Shown here piece by piece: positions 48,573 to 60,400 of a stretch of DNA of 64,000 nucleotides (positions are counted from its first letter, which is position 1; each line of letters begins with the position of its first letter). The position numbers were made by a program, and so were the translations under genes. Below the pieces are notes generated by a model, which was given only the letters and a program-made list of their open reading frames with translations, had not been told where the DNA came from and did no database searches. Source of the DNA: Tsukamurella pulmonis (GTDB lineage Bacteria > Actinomycetota > Actinomycetes > Mycobacteriales > Mycobacteriaceae); the NCBI RefSeq assembly GCF_900103175.1, contig NZ_FNLF01000002.1:806001-870000 (forward strand), read 5' to 3'.

Positions 48573-51500
48573 TCAGTCGACCACCGCCTCCTGTGTCACC
48601 GTCGCGACCAGCTCGCCGTCCGCGCGCGCGGCGATCCCGGCGACGGTGCGCCCCTCCAGCACGTCGCGGGCGCTGAGTTCGATGCCGCGGCGGCGTGCTC
48701 GGGAGATCAGCTGCAGGGCCATCAGCGAGTCGCCGCCGAGCTCGGTGAAGTCGTCGGACAGCCGGACCGCGTCGTCGCCGAGCAGCTCGCGGAAGACGGA
48801 GAGCAGCACCGCCTCGGCCGGGGTCCGCGGCTCCCGGTGAGGCGGCTGCCGGTCGTCGCACACCACGGCGGGGTGATCGGGAGTGGCGGCCACATGGGCA
48901 CCGACTTCGGTGAGCAGCGGGCCGTACTCGCCGCGCGCCGGCACCGCCCCGAGCGCGAGCATCGCCGCCCGCTCCACGGCGGGCAGCGCGCCGATCACGC
49001 CGACGGGGGTGTCGGGCGCCGCGACCACGGCGCGCAGCACCTCGGTGATCAACCGCCCGTACGCCTGCACCGTCTCCGCGGAGAGCACGTCCGGGCGGTA
49101 CCCCAGGCGCAGGGTCAGGCGCTCGCCGGGCAGCACGACCACGGTGAGCGGGTAGTGCGTGGCATCGGTGATGTCGACACCCGTCAGATCGAGGCCGGGT
49201 TCGACCGGCTGCACGTGCCGGTCGGAGAGGGGGAAGTTCTCCGTGACCACCATGGTGTCGAACAGCGGGCCGAGCCCGGCGGCGCGGGTGATCTCGATCA
49301 GCCCCAGGTGGTGATGGTCGGAGAGGGCCATCGATCGGCGGTGGACGTCCGCGAGGACCTCGCCGACGGGCCGCTCGGGCGCCACGCGCACCCGGACCGC
49401 GATCGCCTCGCCGAGCTGCCCGACCATGGTGCCCACGCCGGGCACCTCGACGGGTCGGCCCGAGACCGGGCACCCGAAGACCACGTCGCGGCGGCCGGTC
49501 AGGCGGCCCAGCAGTACGCCCCACGCGGTGTGCAGCACGCTCGTCAGGGTGGTGCCGCGGGTGCGCGCCAGCTCGGCGAGTCCGCGCGTGAGCGCCCCGT
49601 CGAGCTCGATCAGGGTGTGCGCGGGCGGCGCATCGGCGGCACCGGAACCGGTGGGCGCCAGCAGCGTCGGGGCGTCCAGCCCGGACAGCTCCTCCTCCCA
49701 CGCCGCGCGGGCGGCGGGAACGTCCCGCTCCGCGCGCCAGCGGTAGTAGGCGTCGAGCGGCGCGGCCGCGGGAGCGTCGGGGCCGCCGCCCAGTTCGGCG
49801 TAGATCGCCAGCAGCGTGCGCCCGGCGATCGGCATGGACCAACCGTCGAGCAGGCAGTGGTGATTGGTCAGGGCCAGACGATGGCTCTCGGGGCCGGTGC
49901 GGCACAGCAGGAACCGGATCAACGGGGCGGTCTCCGGATCGAAGCGACGCGCCTGCTCGGCCGCGGCGATCGCGGCGAACGCGGCCGCCGGGTTCGGGCG
50001 GTCCGTCAGGTCGTGGAAGGCGAACTCGGGCCGCACGGCCTCCGGGATCACCTGCACCACATCGGAGGAGGCGGTGTAGCCGAGCCGGGTGCGCAGCGAG
50101 GGCACCCGGCGCAGCAGCTCGGCGGCCGCCGCGGCCATACGGTCCGGGTCGACGGGGCCGCGCAGGTACGTCGCGGCCTGCACTATGTACCTGTCGGGCT
50201 CGCCGTCGGCGAGGACCTCCGAGTGATAGGCGAGGCCCACCTGCAGCGCGGTGGCGGGCAGGACGTCCGCGACCGGGCCGTCGTGCTCCAGCAGGTCGAT
50301 GTCGGCCTGGTCCAGCGTCACCAGGGGCAGGTCCGACGGGGTGAGGCCGCCGCCGTCGGGCCCGATCCGCTCCGCGTGCGCGGCGAGTGCCGACACGGCC
50401 TCCGCCCAGCACTCCTGCAGGTCCGCGACCGCGGCGGGACCGAGGACGCCGCCGGCCGCGGTCCACTCGACGGTGAGCCCGTCGTCGCCGTCGAAGCAGT
50501 TGATCGCCAGCACCTGCTCCAACGCCTTGGCGGCGGGGTCGAGGACGGAGAACGGGGTGTCCGCCGGCAGTCGCCAGCCGCCGTCGGGGGCGGCGAACCG
50601 CCCGAGGTAGTTGAACACCACGTCCGGCGCGGGCGCCATCGGCTCCGCGCCGGGATCGAGGTGCCGGAGCACGCCGTAGCCGACCCCGTGGCCGGGAACC
50701 CCGCGCCGGGCCTCCTTGACGGCGCGCACCAGGCGGCCCGCCGCGTCGCCGCCGGCGAGCGCATCGGTGAGCGCGTCGTCCGCGAGCGGAACCGGCAGTC
50801 GGACGGGGTGTTCGAGCGTGAACCAGCCGACGGTCCGCGCGAGATCGGCGGAGCGGATCACCTGTTCGCGTCCGTGCCCCTCGACGGTGACCGTCGCCGC
50901 GGGCCGCGGGTCCAGGCCCGCGCGGCGACGGCGCAGGCGCAGCGCCAGGGCGAGCGCCGCGAGGAGCGTCTCCTCCGCGTTGGCGCGGTAGGCGCTCGCG
51001 AGGGCACCGGTGACCGCGGCCGCGACCGGCGCCGCGATGCGGGTGCGCGTGACGGTGGCGGTGGCGACCCGGTCGATCGCGGGGTTCAGCAGGCGCCCGC
51101 CGAGCCGCTCGGCATCGGCGAGTGCATCCCGCCAGTAGCCGGATTCCGCACGGTAGGAGCCGTTCTCGCCGTGCTCGGCCAGCGCTAGCGCGTGCGCGCG
51201 CCACGGGGTGGCCTCGGCCCGCACCGCGGGCGCACCGCCCTCCATCGCGGCGCGGTGCGCCTGCGGCAGGTCGGCGAGCAGCACCCGCCAGGAGACGCCG
51301 TCGACGGCGAGGTGGTGGATCACCAGTACGAGCCGGTCCGGGGCGCCGTCGCCGCGCACGATGCGCGCCCGCAGCACGGCGCCCGAGGCCGGGTCGAGCT
51401 CGGCGGCGAGTGCGGCCGCGGCGTCGTCGACGGCGCCCGTACCCACGCTGACCTCGAGGTCCGGGACCTCGGCGACGACGGTGAGCGTGCCGCCGGTCAG

Positions 51501-54500
51501 GCGCAGCCGCAGCGCGGGATGCGCCGCGACCACGGCGTGCAGGGCGGCGCGCACGGTCTCCGGGCTCGCGCCGTCGGGCAGTTCGGGGGCGATCCACTGC
51601 GCGTACCCGGCGATGTCCGCCGGATCGGGGTTGAGCGCGAGCAGCGCGGCGACGATCGGCGGTGCGGCGAACGTGCCGTCGGCCGCGGCGACGGGCCCCT
51701 GCTCCTCGGTGGCGATCTCCGTGGCCGCGGCGGCGAGCGCGGCGAAGCCGCTGCCGGAGAGGAAGTCCCGCGGCCGGATCTCCAGCCCGCGCGAGCGCAG
51801 CTCACTGCACACGGTGATGGCGCTGATGCTGTCGCCGCCCAGGCTGAAGAAGTCGTCGTCGACGCTCACGGTGCTCACCTCGAACGCGGCCGCCACCACC
51901 GCGCAGAGAATGCGTTCGCGGTCGGTGCGCGGGGCGCGGCCGGACGCGGCGACGGCGGGGGCGGGCAGCGCGGCGCGTTCGAGCTTGCCGTTGATCGTCA
52001 CCGGTAGCTCGTCGAGTACCAGCACCGCCGACGGCACCATGTGCTCGGGCATCGCAGCGCCCAGCGCGGCACGGACGCCGTCGGCGGTGACGGCGCCGGT
52101 CACGTAGCCCACCAGGCGATCCCGGCCGGCGTCGGTACGCACCACGGCAGCGGCGCTGGTGACCCCCGCGACGGCCGCGAGCGCGGTCTCGACCTCCGCC
52201 AGCTCGATCCGGTAGCCGCGGATCTTGACCTGGCCGTCGCCGCGGCCGAGGTACTCGTAGCCGGCATCGCCGTGCCGGCGCACGCGGTCGCCGGTGCGGT
52301 ACATCCGGGATCCCGGGGCGCCGAAGGGGTTCGCGACGAACCGCTCCGCGGTCGCGGCGGGCAGGTTGAGATAGCCGCGTGCCAGGTGGGGTCCGGCGAG
52401 GTACAGCTCGCCGATCTCGCCGTCCCGGACCGGTTGCAGCGCACCGTCGAGCGCGTACGCGGCGGTGCCGGGTACGGCCCGGCCGATGACGGGCGTCTCG
52501 CCGGCCACGACCGCCGCGGTGGCGTCCACCGCGGCCTCGGTGGGGCCGTAGAGGTTGACCGCGGGCACGCCCGTGCCCGCGATCCGCCGCCACAGGGCAG
52601 GGCCGGTCGCCTCGCCGCCCAGGATGAGCAGGGCCGGGCGGTGCTCGCCGTCGAGCAGCCCCGCGTCGATCAGCGGCGCCGCCATCGACGGGGTGGTGTC
52701 CACGACGTCGATCCGGTCCGCGCGGTAGGCGGCGAGCAGAGCGTCGGCGTCGCGGGCGGTGTCCGTGTCGTAGACGTGCAGCGCGTGCCCGCCCAGCAGC
52801 CACAGCAGCTGGTCGAGGGAGGCGTCGAAGGAGAACGAGTAGGTGTGCGCACAGTGCAGCCGCCGGTCGGCGTCCCCGCCGGTCGCCGGTTCCACGAGCG
52901 TCGAGCGGTGGTGCTGCAGCAGGCTGGTCAGTCCGCCGGCCCGTGCCGCTACGCCCTTGGGCCGGCCCGTGGAGCCGGAGGTGTGGATGATGTAGGCGAG
53001 GTGGTCCGGGTGCCGCGGGGCGGCGAGCTCCGGCGCCGCGAGGGGAGCGCCCGAGAGCGCCGCGCGCCGGGCGCGCACCGCGGGGTCGTCGAGCAGCAGG
53101 ACGGGAAAGCCCTGCGGGACGGCGGAACCCACGACGGTCAGCAGCAGGGCGGGGCGCGAGTCGGCGACCAGCTCGGCGTGCCGGGCGGGCGGGTGCGCGG
53201 GATCGAGGTACTGGTACGCGGCGCCCGCGTCCAGCACCGCGAGCAGGCAGGTCACCAGCTCGACGCCGCGCGGCAGCGCCAGCGCCACCACGTCCTCCGC
53301 GCCGACGCCCTCGGCGCGCAGCATCCGGGCGGTGCGGTGCACCTGCTCGGCGAGCTCGCCGAAGGTGAGCTCCTCGTCGCCGTGGACCAGCGCGAGGGCA
53401 CCCGGATCGCGCTGCGCCTGCGCGGCGAGCGCGTCCGGCACGGTCTGCGCCGGATGCGCCGATCCCGGTGTGCGGGAACGGTCGATCAGCTCCGCGCGCA
53501 GGCCCGGCGGGAGCAGGTCCACCTCACCGAGCGCGGGCGCGGCCGGTGCGGCGAGGGCGGTGATCAGTGCGATCACGGTGTCGAGCCGGCCCTGCACCTG
53601 CGCCGGCGACGCCGAGCGCGCGTCGACCTCGAAACCCAGCAGGAGTCCGCCGGTCGTCGTGGGGATCACGCTGAGCCCGTAGTCCTCCGGCGGTCCGCCC
53701 GCCACGTTGCGCATCGTGCCCGCCGACCCCGCGAAGTCGAGGGTGAGGTCGAAGGCCTTGAGGTTGATGCCGCGGCCGTGCAGCAGCGCGCCCACGTTCG
53801 GGGCGCCGAGATCGCGCGGCAGGTCCTCGCCGCGGTAGCGCTGGTGGGCCCGCATGCCGCGCATGGTCTCCGCGATCCGGGTGCTCAGGTCCGCCAGGCG
53901 GTCCTCGGCGCGCACCGCGACGCGCAGCGGCAGCACGTTGACTGCCATCGCCGGGGTGCGCAGTCCCACGCGGCCGGTACGGCACATGAGCGGCATCGCG
54001 AAGACCACGTCGGACTCACCGAGCGTGCGGTGTAGGAACGCGGCGTAGCAGGCGATCAGCGCCTCGCCCCAGGTGGTCCCGGACTCGTCGGCCACCCGGC
54101 GCAGCTCGTCGAAGACCTCGGCGGGCAGCTCCGCGCGGGCGGTGTGCACGGCACCCGCGGGACCGTCGAGGCCCGGGCGCTCCGGCGGATCGGGCAGGGG
54201 CGTGAGCACGTCGCGCCAGTGGGCGCGGTCGTCCTCGTGCTGCGTGCTCGCGCGGTACTCGCGATCGGCGTCGACGAAGTCGGCGAACGAGCCGAAGGGC
54301 GAGGCCGGCGGCGCGGTGCCCGCCCGCAGCGCGCTGTAGTGGGCCGCGACGCGGCGCGAGAGCATCGCGGCGGAGTAGCCGTCGAAGACGAGGTGGTGCC
54401 CCAGCTGGGTGTACCAGACCTCGGTGTCCGAGAGCCGCAGGATCGTGTAGGCGAACAGGTCCCGGTCGGTCATCGGCGCGCAGTGCACCGCCAGCCGCGC

Positions 54501-54866
54501 GCGTTCGGCGGTCACCGCGGCCTCGGCCGCGGCCCGCGGGTCCGCCTCGCCCCGCAGGTCGACCACGGCCGGCTCCGGCGGGGGCGAGGCGTCGATCCAC
54601 TGCCGCGGACCGTCGGGCGTGTGCACCACCCGCAGCCGCAGGCTGCCGGCCTCGGCGCGCGTGCGGGCGATGGCCGTGCGCAGCGCCGCCAGGTCGACGG
54701 GGTGTTCGCCTGCGATCTCCAGGACGTCGCCCACCACGTAGTACGGCGAATCCGGCTCCAGCCGTTGGGCGTTCCAGATCCCGAGCTGTGCCGCGGTGAG
54801 GGACAACAGGGTCGGTGCGTCGGCGCCTGCCGGTACCGGGGAAGGGGTGGCCTCTGCGAGGGTCAC
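48573..54866 (-). CDS. Siderophore NRPS 1: C-A-T-E-C-T, last module lacks A domain
   Basis: A 2,097-residue synthetase. C1 (about 20-450) has HHLVFDG at 157-163. The A domain (about 460-970) has [16 protein letters not shown] and NGK. T1 carries LGGDSIS near 1009. The E domain (about 1070-1500) has HHLAVDG, EGHGRE and FNYLGRF. C2 (about 1530-1970) has HHCLLDG at 1669-1675. T2 carries LGGDS with Ser at 2047. My hand-read A code, DADDIGLVDK, has three acidic residues and suggests a basic amino acid (Arg, Lys or Orn), which the E domain would turn to D. The second module has no A domain. GTG at 54866 has AGGAG upstream. Confidence 0.93.
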   Translation of the reverse strand: MTLAEATPSPVPAGADAPTLLSLTAAQLGIWNAQRLEPDSPYYVVGDVLEIAGEHPVDLAALRTAIARTRAEAGSLRLRVVHTPDGPRQWIDASPPPEPAVVDLRGEADPRAAAEAAVTAERARLAVHCAPMTDRDLFAYTILRLSDTEVWYTQLGHHLVFDGYSAAMLSRRVAAHYSALRAGTAPPASPFGSFADFVDADREYRASTQHEDDRAHWRDVLTPLPDPPERPGLDGPAGAVHTARAELPAEVFDELRRVADESGTTWGEALIACYAAFLHRTLGESDVVFAMPLMCRTGRVGLRTPAMAVNVLPLRVAVRAEDRLADLSTRIAETMRGMRAHQRYRGEDLPRDLGAPNVGALLHGRGINLKAFDLTLDFAGSAGTMRNVAGGPPEDYGLSVIPTTTGGLLLGFEVDARSASPAQVQGRLDTVIALITALAAPAAPALGEVDLLPPGLRAELIDRSRTPGSAHPAQTVPDALAAQAQRDPGALALVHGDEELTFGELAEQVHRTARMLRAEGVGAEDVVALALPRGVELVTCLLAVLDAGAAYQYLDPAHPPARHAELVADSRPALLLTVVGSAVPQGFPVLLLDDPAVRARRAALSGAPLAAPELAAPRHPDHLAYIIHTSGSTGRPKGVAARAGGLTSLLQHHRSTLVEPATGGDADRRLHCAHTYSFSFDASLDQLLWLLGGHALHVYDTDTARDADALLAAYRADRIDVVDTTPSMAAPLIDAGLLDGEHRPALLILGGEATGPALWRRIAGTGVPAVNLYGPTEAAVDATAAVVAGETPVIGRAVPGTAAYALDGALQPVRDGEIGELYLAGPHLARGYLNLPAATAERFVANPFGAPGSRMYRTGDRVRRHGDAGYEYLGRGDGQVKIRGYRIELAEVETALAAVAGVTSAAAVVRTDAGRDRLVGYVTGAVTADGVRAALGAAMPEHMVPSAVLVLDELPVTINGKLERAALPAPAVAASGRAPRTDRERILCAVVAAAFEVSTVSVDDDFFSLGGDSISAITVCSELRSRGLEIRPRDFLSGSGFAALAAAATEIATEEQGPVAAADGTFAAPPIVAALLALNPDPADIAGYAQWIAPELPDGASPETVRAALHAVVAAHPALRLRLTGGTLTVVAEVPDLEVSVGTGAVDDAAAALAAELDPASGAVLRARIVRGDGAPDRLVLVIHHLAVDGVSWRVLLADLPQAHRAAMEGGAPAVRAEATPWRAHALALAEHGENGSYRAESGYWRDALADAERLGGRLLNPAIDRVATATVTRTRIAAPVAAAVTGALASAYRANAEETLLAALALALRLRRRRAGLDPRPAATVTVEGHGREQVIRSADLARTVGWFTLEHPVRLPVPLADDALTDALAGGDAAGRLVRAVKEARRGVPGHGVGYGVLRHLDPGAEPMAPAPDVVFNYLGRFAAPDGGWRLPADTPFSVLDPAAKALEQVLAINCFDGDDGLTVEWTAAGGVLGPAAVADLQECWAEAVSALAAHAERIGPDGGGLTPSDLPLVTLDQADIDLLEHDGPVADVLPATALQVGLAYHSEVLADGEPDRYIVQAATYLRGPVDPDRMAAAAAELLRRVPSLRTRLGYTASSDVVQVIPEAVRPEFAFHDLTDRPNPAAAFAAIAAAEQARRFDPETAPLIRFLLCRTGPESHRLALTNHHCLLDGWSMPIAGRTLLAIYAELGGGPDAPAAAPLDAYYRWRAERDVPAARAAWEEELSGLDAPTLLAPTGSGAADAPPAHTLIELDGALTRGLAELARTRGTTLTSVLHTAWGVLLGRLTGRRDVVFGCPVSGRPVEVPGVGTMVGQLGEAIAVRVRVAPERPVGEVLADVHRRSMALSDHHHLGLIEITRAAGLGPLFDTMVVTENFPLSDRHVQPVEPGLDLTGVDITDATHYPLTVVVLPGERLTLRLGYRPDVLSAETVQAYGRLITEVLRAVVAAPDTPVGVIGALPAVERAAMLALGAVPARGEYGPLLTEVGAHVAATPDHPAVVCDDRQPPHREPRTPAEAVLLSVFRELLGDDAVRLSDDFTELGGDSLMALQLISRARRRGIELSARDVLEGRTVAGIAARADGELVATVTQEAVVD

Positions 54867-54895
54867 GGCGGTGGCTCCTGGGCGGTGCGAAGGGG

Positions 54896-55096
54896 CTAGC
54901 GGGGGAGGGGGACGGGCTGCGGGCGCAGGTCCGTCCAGACGGCGTCGACGTGGTCGCGGCAGTCCGCGCGCGAGGCGGGACCGTACTCGACGGACCAGCC
55001 CGCGGGGACCCGAGCGAAGCGCGGCCACAGCGAGCGCTGACCACTCGCGTTGCGCAGGACCAGGAAGCCGGCGTCCGAATCGTCGAACGGATTCAC
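54896..55096 (-). CDS. MbtH-like NRPS accessory protein
   Basis: A 66-residue MbtH-family protein (MNPFDDSDAGFLVLRNASGQ, SLWPRFARVPAGW, then DHVDAVWTDLRP). These proteins bind and activate NRPS adenylation domains. The conserved Trp residues are present, and the S/L-E-D-R region is slightly altered. The GTG start overlaps the stop of the aryl carrier protein gene. NRPS 1 starts 29 bases after its stop. Confidence 0.95.
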   Translation of the reverse strand: MNPFDDSDAGFLVLRNASGQRSLWPRFARVPAGWSVEYGPASRADCRDHVDAVWTDLRPQPVPLPR

Positions 55097-55329
55097 CCGC
55101 CCACCACGAGCTGCTGCCAGTGGGCAAGCTCCGGCTGCTCCGCGAGATCGGGGAACTCGATGTCGGCGGCGCCCGCGTCGCGCCAGCGCTGGATCAGCGT
55201 CATCACGCGTACCGAGTCCAGCCCGAGGTCGAAGAGGTTGTCATCGTCCGCGATCGACTGCGGGGGCACCTGCAGCAGCTCGGCGACGTCGGCGCGCACG
55301 CGCTCAGCGGTCAGGGGGGAGGTGGACAT
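55093..55329 (-). CDS. Stand-alone aryl carrier protein
   Basis: A 78-residue carrier protein with the phosphopantetheine site FDLGLDSVRVM. The DDNLFDLGLDSVRVMTLIQRW stretch closely resembles the aryl carrier end of EntB, so it probably holds salicylate or 2,3-dihydroxybenzoate and donates it to the first C domain of NRPS 1. No isochorismatase domain is fused. It is the first gene of the carrier-MbtH-NRPS 1 operon, downstream of an iron box. Confidence 0.88.
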   Translation of the reverse strand: MSTSPLTAERVRADVAELLQVPPQSIADDDNLFDLGLDSVRVMTLIQRWRDAGAADIEFPDLAEQPELAHWQQLVVGG

Positions 55330-55369
55330 GTCGGAAACCGTCTCCTTGAGGTAGCCTGCGGTCGATCAG

Positions 55370-55388
55370 GTAGGTAAGCCTACACTTG
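55370..55388. promoter_or_regulatory. IdeR/DtxR-like iron box 2
   Basis: GTAGGTAAGCCTACACTTG matches about 15 of 19 positions of the iron-box consensus and contains the core AGGTAAGCCTA. It lies in the 115-base gap between the divergent aryl-carrier operon and the siderophore-interacting protein gene and could control both. Confidence 0.8.
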
Positions 55389-55444
55389 GCACTAGGAGGT
55401 CGCGCATGCTGCACCGCGGCGCGGCCCGACGGTTGGAGTGATCC

Positions 55445-56341
55445 ATGAAGTGGAACGATTTCGTCCTGACCCTCACCGCCACCTCGCAGGTCGCGGAGAA
55501 CCTGCTGCGCCTCGAGTTCGAGGTGGGCGACGGCACCGACGGGGGCTACGTCCCCATCGCGCCGGGGGACGAGTCGATCGCCTTCTACTTCTCCCCCGAC
55601 GGTGACGAGCTGCGCGCCCGCCCCTCGGAGGACCCCGCGGCCCTCGGCGGCTGGGAGATCGGCGATCCCGAGCGCAGCGCGGGGCACCGCAACTACTCGG
55701 TGCGCGCCTACGATCCCGCAACCCGCCGGATGCTGGTGGACGTGGCCGAGCACGGGCACGGGCCCGCCATCGACTGGTTCCGCGCCGCGCGGCCCGGGTG
55801 GCGACTGCTCGCCGCCGGTCCCCGTTCCTGGTACGCGCCCCCCGCGGACGCGTCGCGGCACGTCCTCGCCGGCGATCTCGCAGCGCTGCCGGCGCTCGCC
55901 CGCATCCTGGAGGAGACGCCCGCGGGCGTCGACGTGACCGTCATCGCCGAGGTTCTCGATCGCAGTGAGATCGCCTATCTCCCCGAGCGGCCGGGCACCG
56001 AGGTGGTCGAGGTGATCGGCACCGGCAACGGCGCCGCGCCCAGCCGCCTGCCGGAGGTGCTGCGCACCGTCGACCTGCCGACGGACGGCTACCTGTGGCT
56101 CGCGGGGGAGGCGGCCGACACCCGCGCGGCGAAGAAGCACGTGCGGGGCCTGGGCTGGGCGCGCGACCGGGCCGACGTGGTGGGGTACTGGCGGCACGAC
56201 GCCGAGGCGTGGACCAAGCGCTTCGAGGCGGCGGGGGAGGAGCGGCTGCGCGCCGTCTTCGCCGAGGCGCTGGCGGCGGGCAAGTCCCGCGACGAGGCCA
56301 CTGATCTGTACGAGCAGGCGCTCGAGGCCGCGGGCCTCTGA
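55445..56341 (+). CDS. Siderophore-interacting protein (ferric-siderophore reductase)
   Basis: A 298-residue SIP/ViuB-type flavoprotein that reduces imported ferric siderophores to release iron in the cytoplasm. RNYSVRAYD is the FAD-binding motif, GPRSWYAPP follows the pyrophosphate region, and the second domain has LAGEAADTRAAKKHV and VVGYWRHDAEAW. A C-terminal helix of about 35 residues extends past the usual end. It ends at a 52-base perfect palindrome. Confidence 0.93.
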   Translation: MKWNDFVLTLTATSQVAENLLRLEFEVGDGTDGGYVPIAPGDESIAFYFSPDGDELRARPSEDPAALGGWEIGDPERSAGHRNYSVRAYDPATRRMLVDVAEHGHGPAIDWFRAARPGWRLLAAGPRSWYAPPADASRHVLAGDLAALPALARILEETPAGVDVTVIAEVLDRSEIAYLPERPGTEVVEVIGTGNGAAPSRLPEVLRTVDLPTDGYLWLAGEAADTRAAKKHVRGLGWARDRADVVGYWRHDAEAWTKRFEAAGEERLRAVFAEALAAGKSRDEATDLYEQALEAAGL

Positions 56342-56344
56342 CCG

Positions 56345-56396
56345 CGAAGACGAAAGGGCCCCGGGAGCGATCGCTCCCGGGGCCCTTTCGTCTTCG
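56345..56396. terminator. Perfect 52-base palindromic bidirectional terminator
   Basis: Two 26-base arms (left begins CGAAGACGAAAGGGCCCCGG) meet without a spacer at GCGATCGC. It lies between the convergent stops of the siderophore-interacting protein and binding lipoprotein 2, three bases after the former. Confidence 0.9.
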
Positions 56397-56407
56397 TGTG
56401 CGGAGTG

Positions 56408-57436
56408 TCAGCCGGCGTTCTTAGCGGCCGTGCTGAGCAGCGGCAGGTAGCGCTCCAGCATCCAGGGCAGGTTCAGCACGTTCGGCGAGCTCACGGCGAA
56501 CACCAGCGGCGGATCCGTCAGCGGCACGTAGGACTTGCGCTGCGGGGCGGTGAGGCTGGTGAAGACCGGGTTGGACTCGGTCGACTGCTGCTTCGCGGCG
56601 TCCAGGTACCAGGAGGTGAGCACCTGGGGGTTGTACTGCGGCACGTTCTCCCAGCTGACCGGCGCGGCGAACTTGCCGGGCGGGGTCTGCTCGCGCAGCG
56701 CGGCCAGCGACGGGAGCGGGGTGAAGCCCAGGCTCCCGAGCAGCTGGGTGCGGGGATCGGTGTCGAAGTAGATGTTCAGGCCGTCCGTGGTGGTGGCGCT
56801 CGCCGCGGCGATGGTCTTGCCGGCGAACTCCGGGTGCGCGGCCTTGGCGTCGGCGATCTGCTTGTCGGCGGTGGCGACCAGCGAGGCCGCCTCCTTGTCC
56901 TTGCCCAGGGCCTTACCGACGGTGGTGGTCTGGTCCTTCCAGGAGGTCTGCCACGTGCGGCCGGGGTAGGCCACCGTCGGCGCGATCTTGGACAGGTTCG
57001 CGTACTGGTCCGCGGTGAGTCCCGACTGCACGGCGAGGATCACGTCGGGCTTGAGCGCGGCGATCTGCTCGAGCGGGATCGACTTGCTCGACTCGGCCAG
57101 CAGGGTGGGCTTCGCATCGCCCAGCTTGTCCTTGACCCACGGCACGATGCCGCCCTCGCAGCCGCAGTCGGACTTCATGTCCCGCATGCCGACGGGGATC
57201 ACACCCAGGGCGACGGCCGCCTCGGTGCTGCCCCACCCGAGGGTGACGACGCGCTCCGGCTTCTTCGCGATCTCGGCAGTGCCGAGCGCGGACTGGATGG
57301 ACACGGGGAAGCCCGCCGTGTCCTGCGACGACGAGGAGTCATCGGACGATCCGCCCGAGCCGCAGGCCGTGACCAGCATGGTCATGGCCGCGGTGGCGGC
57401 GAGCGCGATGCGCGCTCGACGGAATCGAAGTGTCAC
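56408..57436 (-). CDS. Ferric-siderophore binding lipoprotein 2
   Basis: A 342-residue FecB-like lipoprotein (lipobox VTAC, Cys25) with a Ser/Asp-rich linker. The first lobe includes [24 protein letters not shown] and [16 protein letters not shown] cysteine pair in KSDCGCEGG is unusual. The GTG start overlaps the NRPS 2 stop (GTGA), so uptake and synthesis are translationally coupled, which supports this lipoprotein as the receptor for the cluster's own product. Confidence 0.92.
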   Translation of the reverse strand: MTLRFRRARIALAATAAMTMLVTACGSGGSSDDSSSSQDTAGFPVSIQSALGTAEIAKKPERVVTLGWGSTEAAVALGVIPVGMRDMKSDCGCEGGIVPWVKDKLGDAKPTLLAESSKSIPLEQIAALKPDVILAVQSGLTADQYANLSKIAPTVAYPGRTWQTSWKDQTTTVGKALGKDKEAASLVATADKQIADAKAAHPEFAGKTIAAASATTTDGLNIYFDTDPRTQLLGSLGFTPLPSLAALREQTPPGKFAAPVSWENVPQYNPQVLTSWYLDAAKQQSTESNPVFTSLTAPQRKSYVPLTDPPLVFAVSSPNVLNLPWMLERYLPLLSTAAKNAG

Positions 57437-60400
57437 CGGGTGTTCCTTTCATCTGCCCGCAGGAGTGCGGAGTTCAATGTGCGGCCGATCTCGGCGATCG
57501 GTCCGGGCTGCGTCATGTCCTTGTGCTCGCAGTCCACGTCGTGGTTGTCGATGGTGCCGGTGAAGTACGGCCGCCACAGCGGGTACGTCGCCGACGTCGC
57601 GGGGTTGCGCGCCGCGGTGAAGAAGACGAGGTCGCCGTCCACCTCGGCCTGGTACGGCTCGGCCTCCAGGTTCACCGCGTTGGCGAAGTTGTCGATCATC
57701 GCGTTGGGCGTGACCTCGGTGATGCCGGCCAGCGCGCTGCCCTCCGACTGCAGCACGTCGATCACTGCCTGCCGCGTGATCCCCTTGTCCACCAGGGGCT
57801 GCGGGTCGTAGCCCACCATGTAGAGCAGCGCCGCGAGGGCGTCCTGCTCGGTGGGTACCGACGGCCAGGCGTCCGACGGGAAGGAGTCGAGCATCGCCAC
57901 CACGCCCACCGGCTCCCCGGCGGCTTGCAGCTCCGCGGCGATGGCGTGCGCCACGACGCCGCCGAGCGACCAGCCGACCAGGTGGTACGGCCCGTGCGGG
58001 GCGACCTCGCGCATCCGCTCCAGGTACTCGAGCGCCATCTCGCGCAGCGTCCCGGGCGGCCGCGAGCCGGTCGCCAGGTTCGACGCCTGGATGCCGTACA
58101 GCGGGAAGCGCTCGTCGAGGTGACGCAGCAGACCCGCGTAGCCCCAGCTGATCCCGCCCGCGGGGTGGAAGCAGAACACCGGCGCACCGTCGCCCGTGGT
58201 GCGGAACGGCAGCACCGGGCCCAGGCCCGAGTCCTCCTCGCCCGCACCGGACTCCAGGCGGGCGACCAGCTCGCCCACGGTCGGCGCCGCGAACAGCGTG
58301 GCGACGGTCGCGTTCACGCCGAACTCCGCGCCGATCTCGGTCATCAACCTGGCGGCCAGCAGGGAGTGCCCGCCGAGGTCGAAGAAGTTGTCGTCGATGC
58401 CCACCGCGTCCAGCCCGAGCGTGCGCGCGAACATCGCGCACACGCGCTCCTCGCGCGGGGTCCGCGGTCCGCGGCCCGAGATCTTGTGCGCGGAGGCCGG
58501 TTCCGGGAGGGACTTCAGGTCCACCTTGCCGTTGGGCAGGCGGGGGAACTCGGGCAGCGGCACGAAGATCGCCGGCACCATGTACTGCGGCAGCCGGGAG
58601 CGGGCGCGCCGGGTCAGCGCGTCGGCGTCGAACGTCGCGCCCGCGACGGTGGTCACGTACGCGACGATCCGCTCGCCGAGCACCGCGACCGCGACATCGG
58701 CCACCGATTCGTCGGCGCCGATCACGGTCTCGATCTCGCCGAGCTCGATCCGGAAGCCGCGCACCTTGACCTGCGAATCGGCCCGTCCGCCGAAGTACAG
58801 CTGTCCGTCCTCGCCCCACCACACCAGGTCGGACGTGCGGTACATCCGTCCGCCCGGCACGAACGGGTCGTCGAGGAACCGCTCGGCCGTCTGCTCGGGC
58901 CGGTTGCGGTAGCCCAGCGCCACCGACGGCCCACCCAGGTAGAGCTCACCGACGGTGCCGGGCGGCACCGGACGCAGCCCCTCGTCGAGGACGTAGCCGC
59001 GCATGCCGGGGTCGGGCGGGCCGATGGGCACCGGGCCGGTGTGCTCGGGCGCGATCGTCGCGATCGTCGCGTTGACGGTGCACTCGGTGGGGCCGTAGGC
59101 GTTGAACAGCCGCCGTCCCGGGGCGAACCGTGCGATGAGCGAGGGAGTCAGCTTCTCGGCGCCGAGCATGAGATCGATGCCCGGTGCCAGGTCCGCATCG
59201 GGCGGGAAGGCCGCGGCGAAGGACGGGGGTACGCCGACGAAGTTCACCCGCTCGGCCTCGATCACCTCCAGCAGCGGCCGGCCGGGGATCCGGTCCTCCT
59301 CGCGCGCGACGACCAGCGTCCCGCCCGAGCACAGCCCCCACATCAGTTGCCAGAAGCCGAGGTCGAAGCTGATCGAGGAGAAGTGCAGGGCGCGGGTGTG
59401 CGGGCCCATGCCGATCACATCGCGCTGCAGCACCAGCAGATCGGCGATGCCGCGGTGCGCGACCTCCACGCCCTTCGGGCGCCCCGTCGAACCGGACGTG
59501 TAGATCAGGTACGCCAGGTCGTCGGGCGACGGTGCCTCCCGCCGGAGCGATTCGACCTCGGCGCCGCCCCCGGTCGCGGCGAGCGCCCCGCCGGGGGCGA
59601 AGGCCGCCACGAAGTCCGGCTCGCCGAGGATCACCTTCGGGGCGGCGTCGTCGATCATGTCGGCCAGCCGGTCCGCGGGGTAGCTGGGATCGAGGGGCAC
59701 GTAGGCCGCCCCGGCCCGCAGGACCGCGACCACCGCGGCGATCATCTCCGCGCTGCGGGGCAGGGCGATGCCGACCACGTCGCCGCGGCCGATGCCGAGC
59801 GCCACCAGGTGCGCGCCGAGCGCATCGGTCCAGGCGAGCACGTCACCGTAGGTGTAGCGCGCGCCCCCGCAGACCAGCGCCTCTGCGGCGGGATCGGTGC
59901 GGGCGATCGGGAGGAAGACCTCCGCGAACTCGCGCGCCGGCTCCTCGTGCGCGGTGTACGACCAGGCGCGCAGCTCGTCACGCTCGGCGTCGGTGAGCAG
60001 GTCGGCCGCGGTGAGGGGCGCCGTGGGCGCGGCGGGCAGCTCGGTCAACGCGAGGCGGAACCGCTCGGCCAGGCGCTGCGCGGTCGACGGGGCGAACAGC
60101 TCGGTGGAGTACTCGAGGTCGATCGCGATCCCCGCGCCGCCCTCGGCGTCGGTGGTCTCGACGCACCGGAACGACAGGTCGAACTTCGCGGTCTCGGTGC
60201 CCACGAGTTCCGTCGTCATGCGCGCATCGGTCGGGCTCCCCGCCCAGTGCGAGAGCATCACCTGGAACAGCGGGTGACGGCCGCTCGCGCGGGGCGGGTT
60301 CACGGCGTCGACCACCGCGTCGAACGGGACGGCGGCGTGCGCGAAGGCGCCGAGGTCACGGTCCCGGACGTGGCCCAGCGCATCCTCGAAGCTCACGACC

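Noticed and set aside
55346-55364. Second possible iron box (TTGAGGTAGCCTG) next to box 2
   Set aside because: The core lacks one base of the AGGTWAGSCTW spacing and the right half does not match; box 2 alone explains control of both sides.
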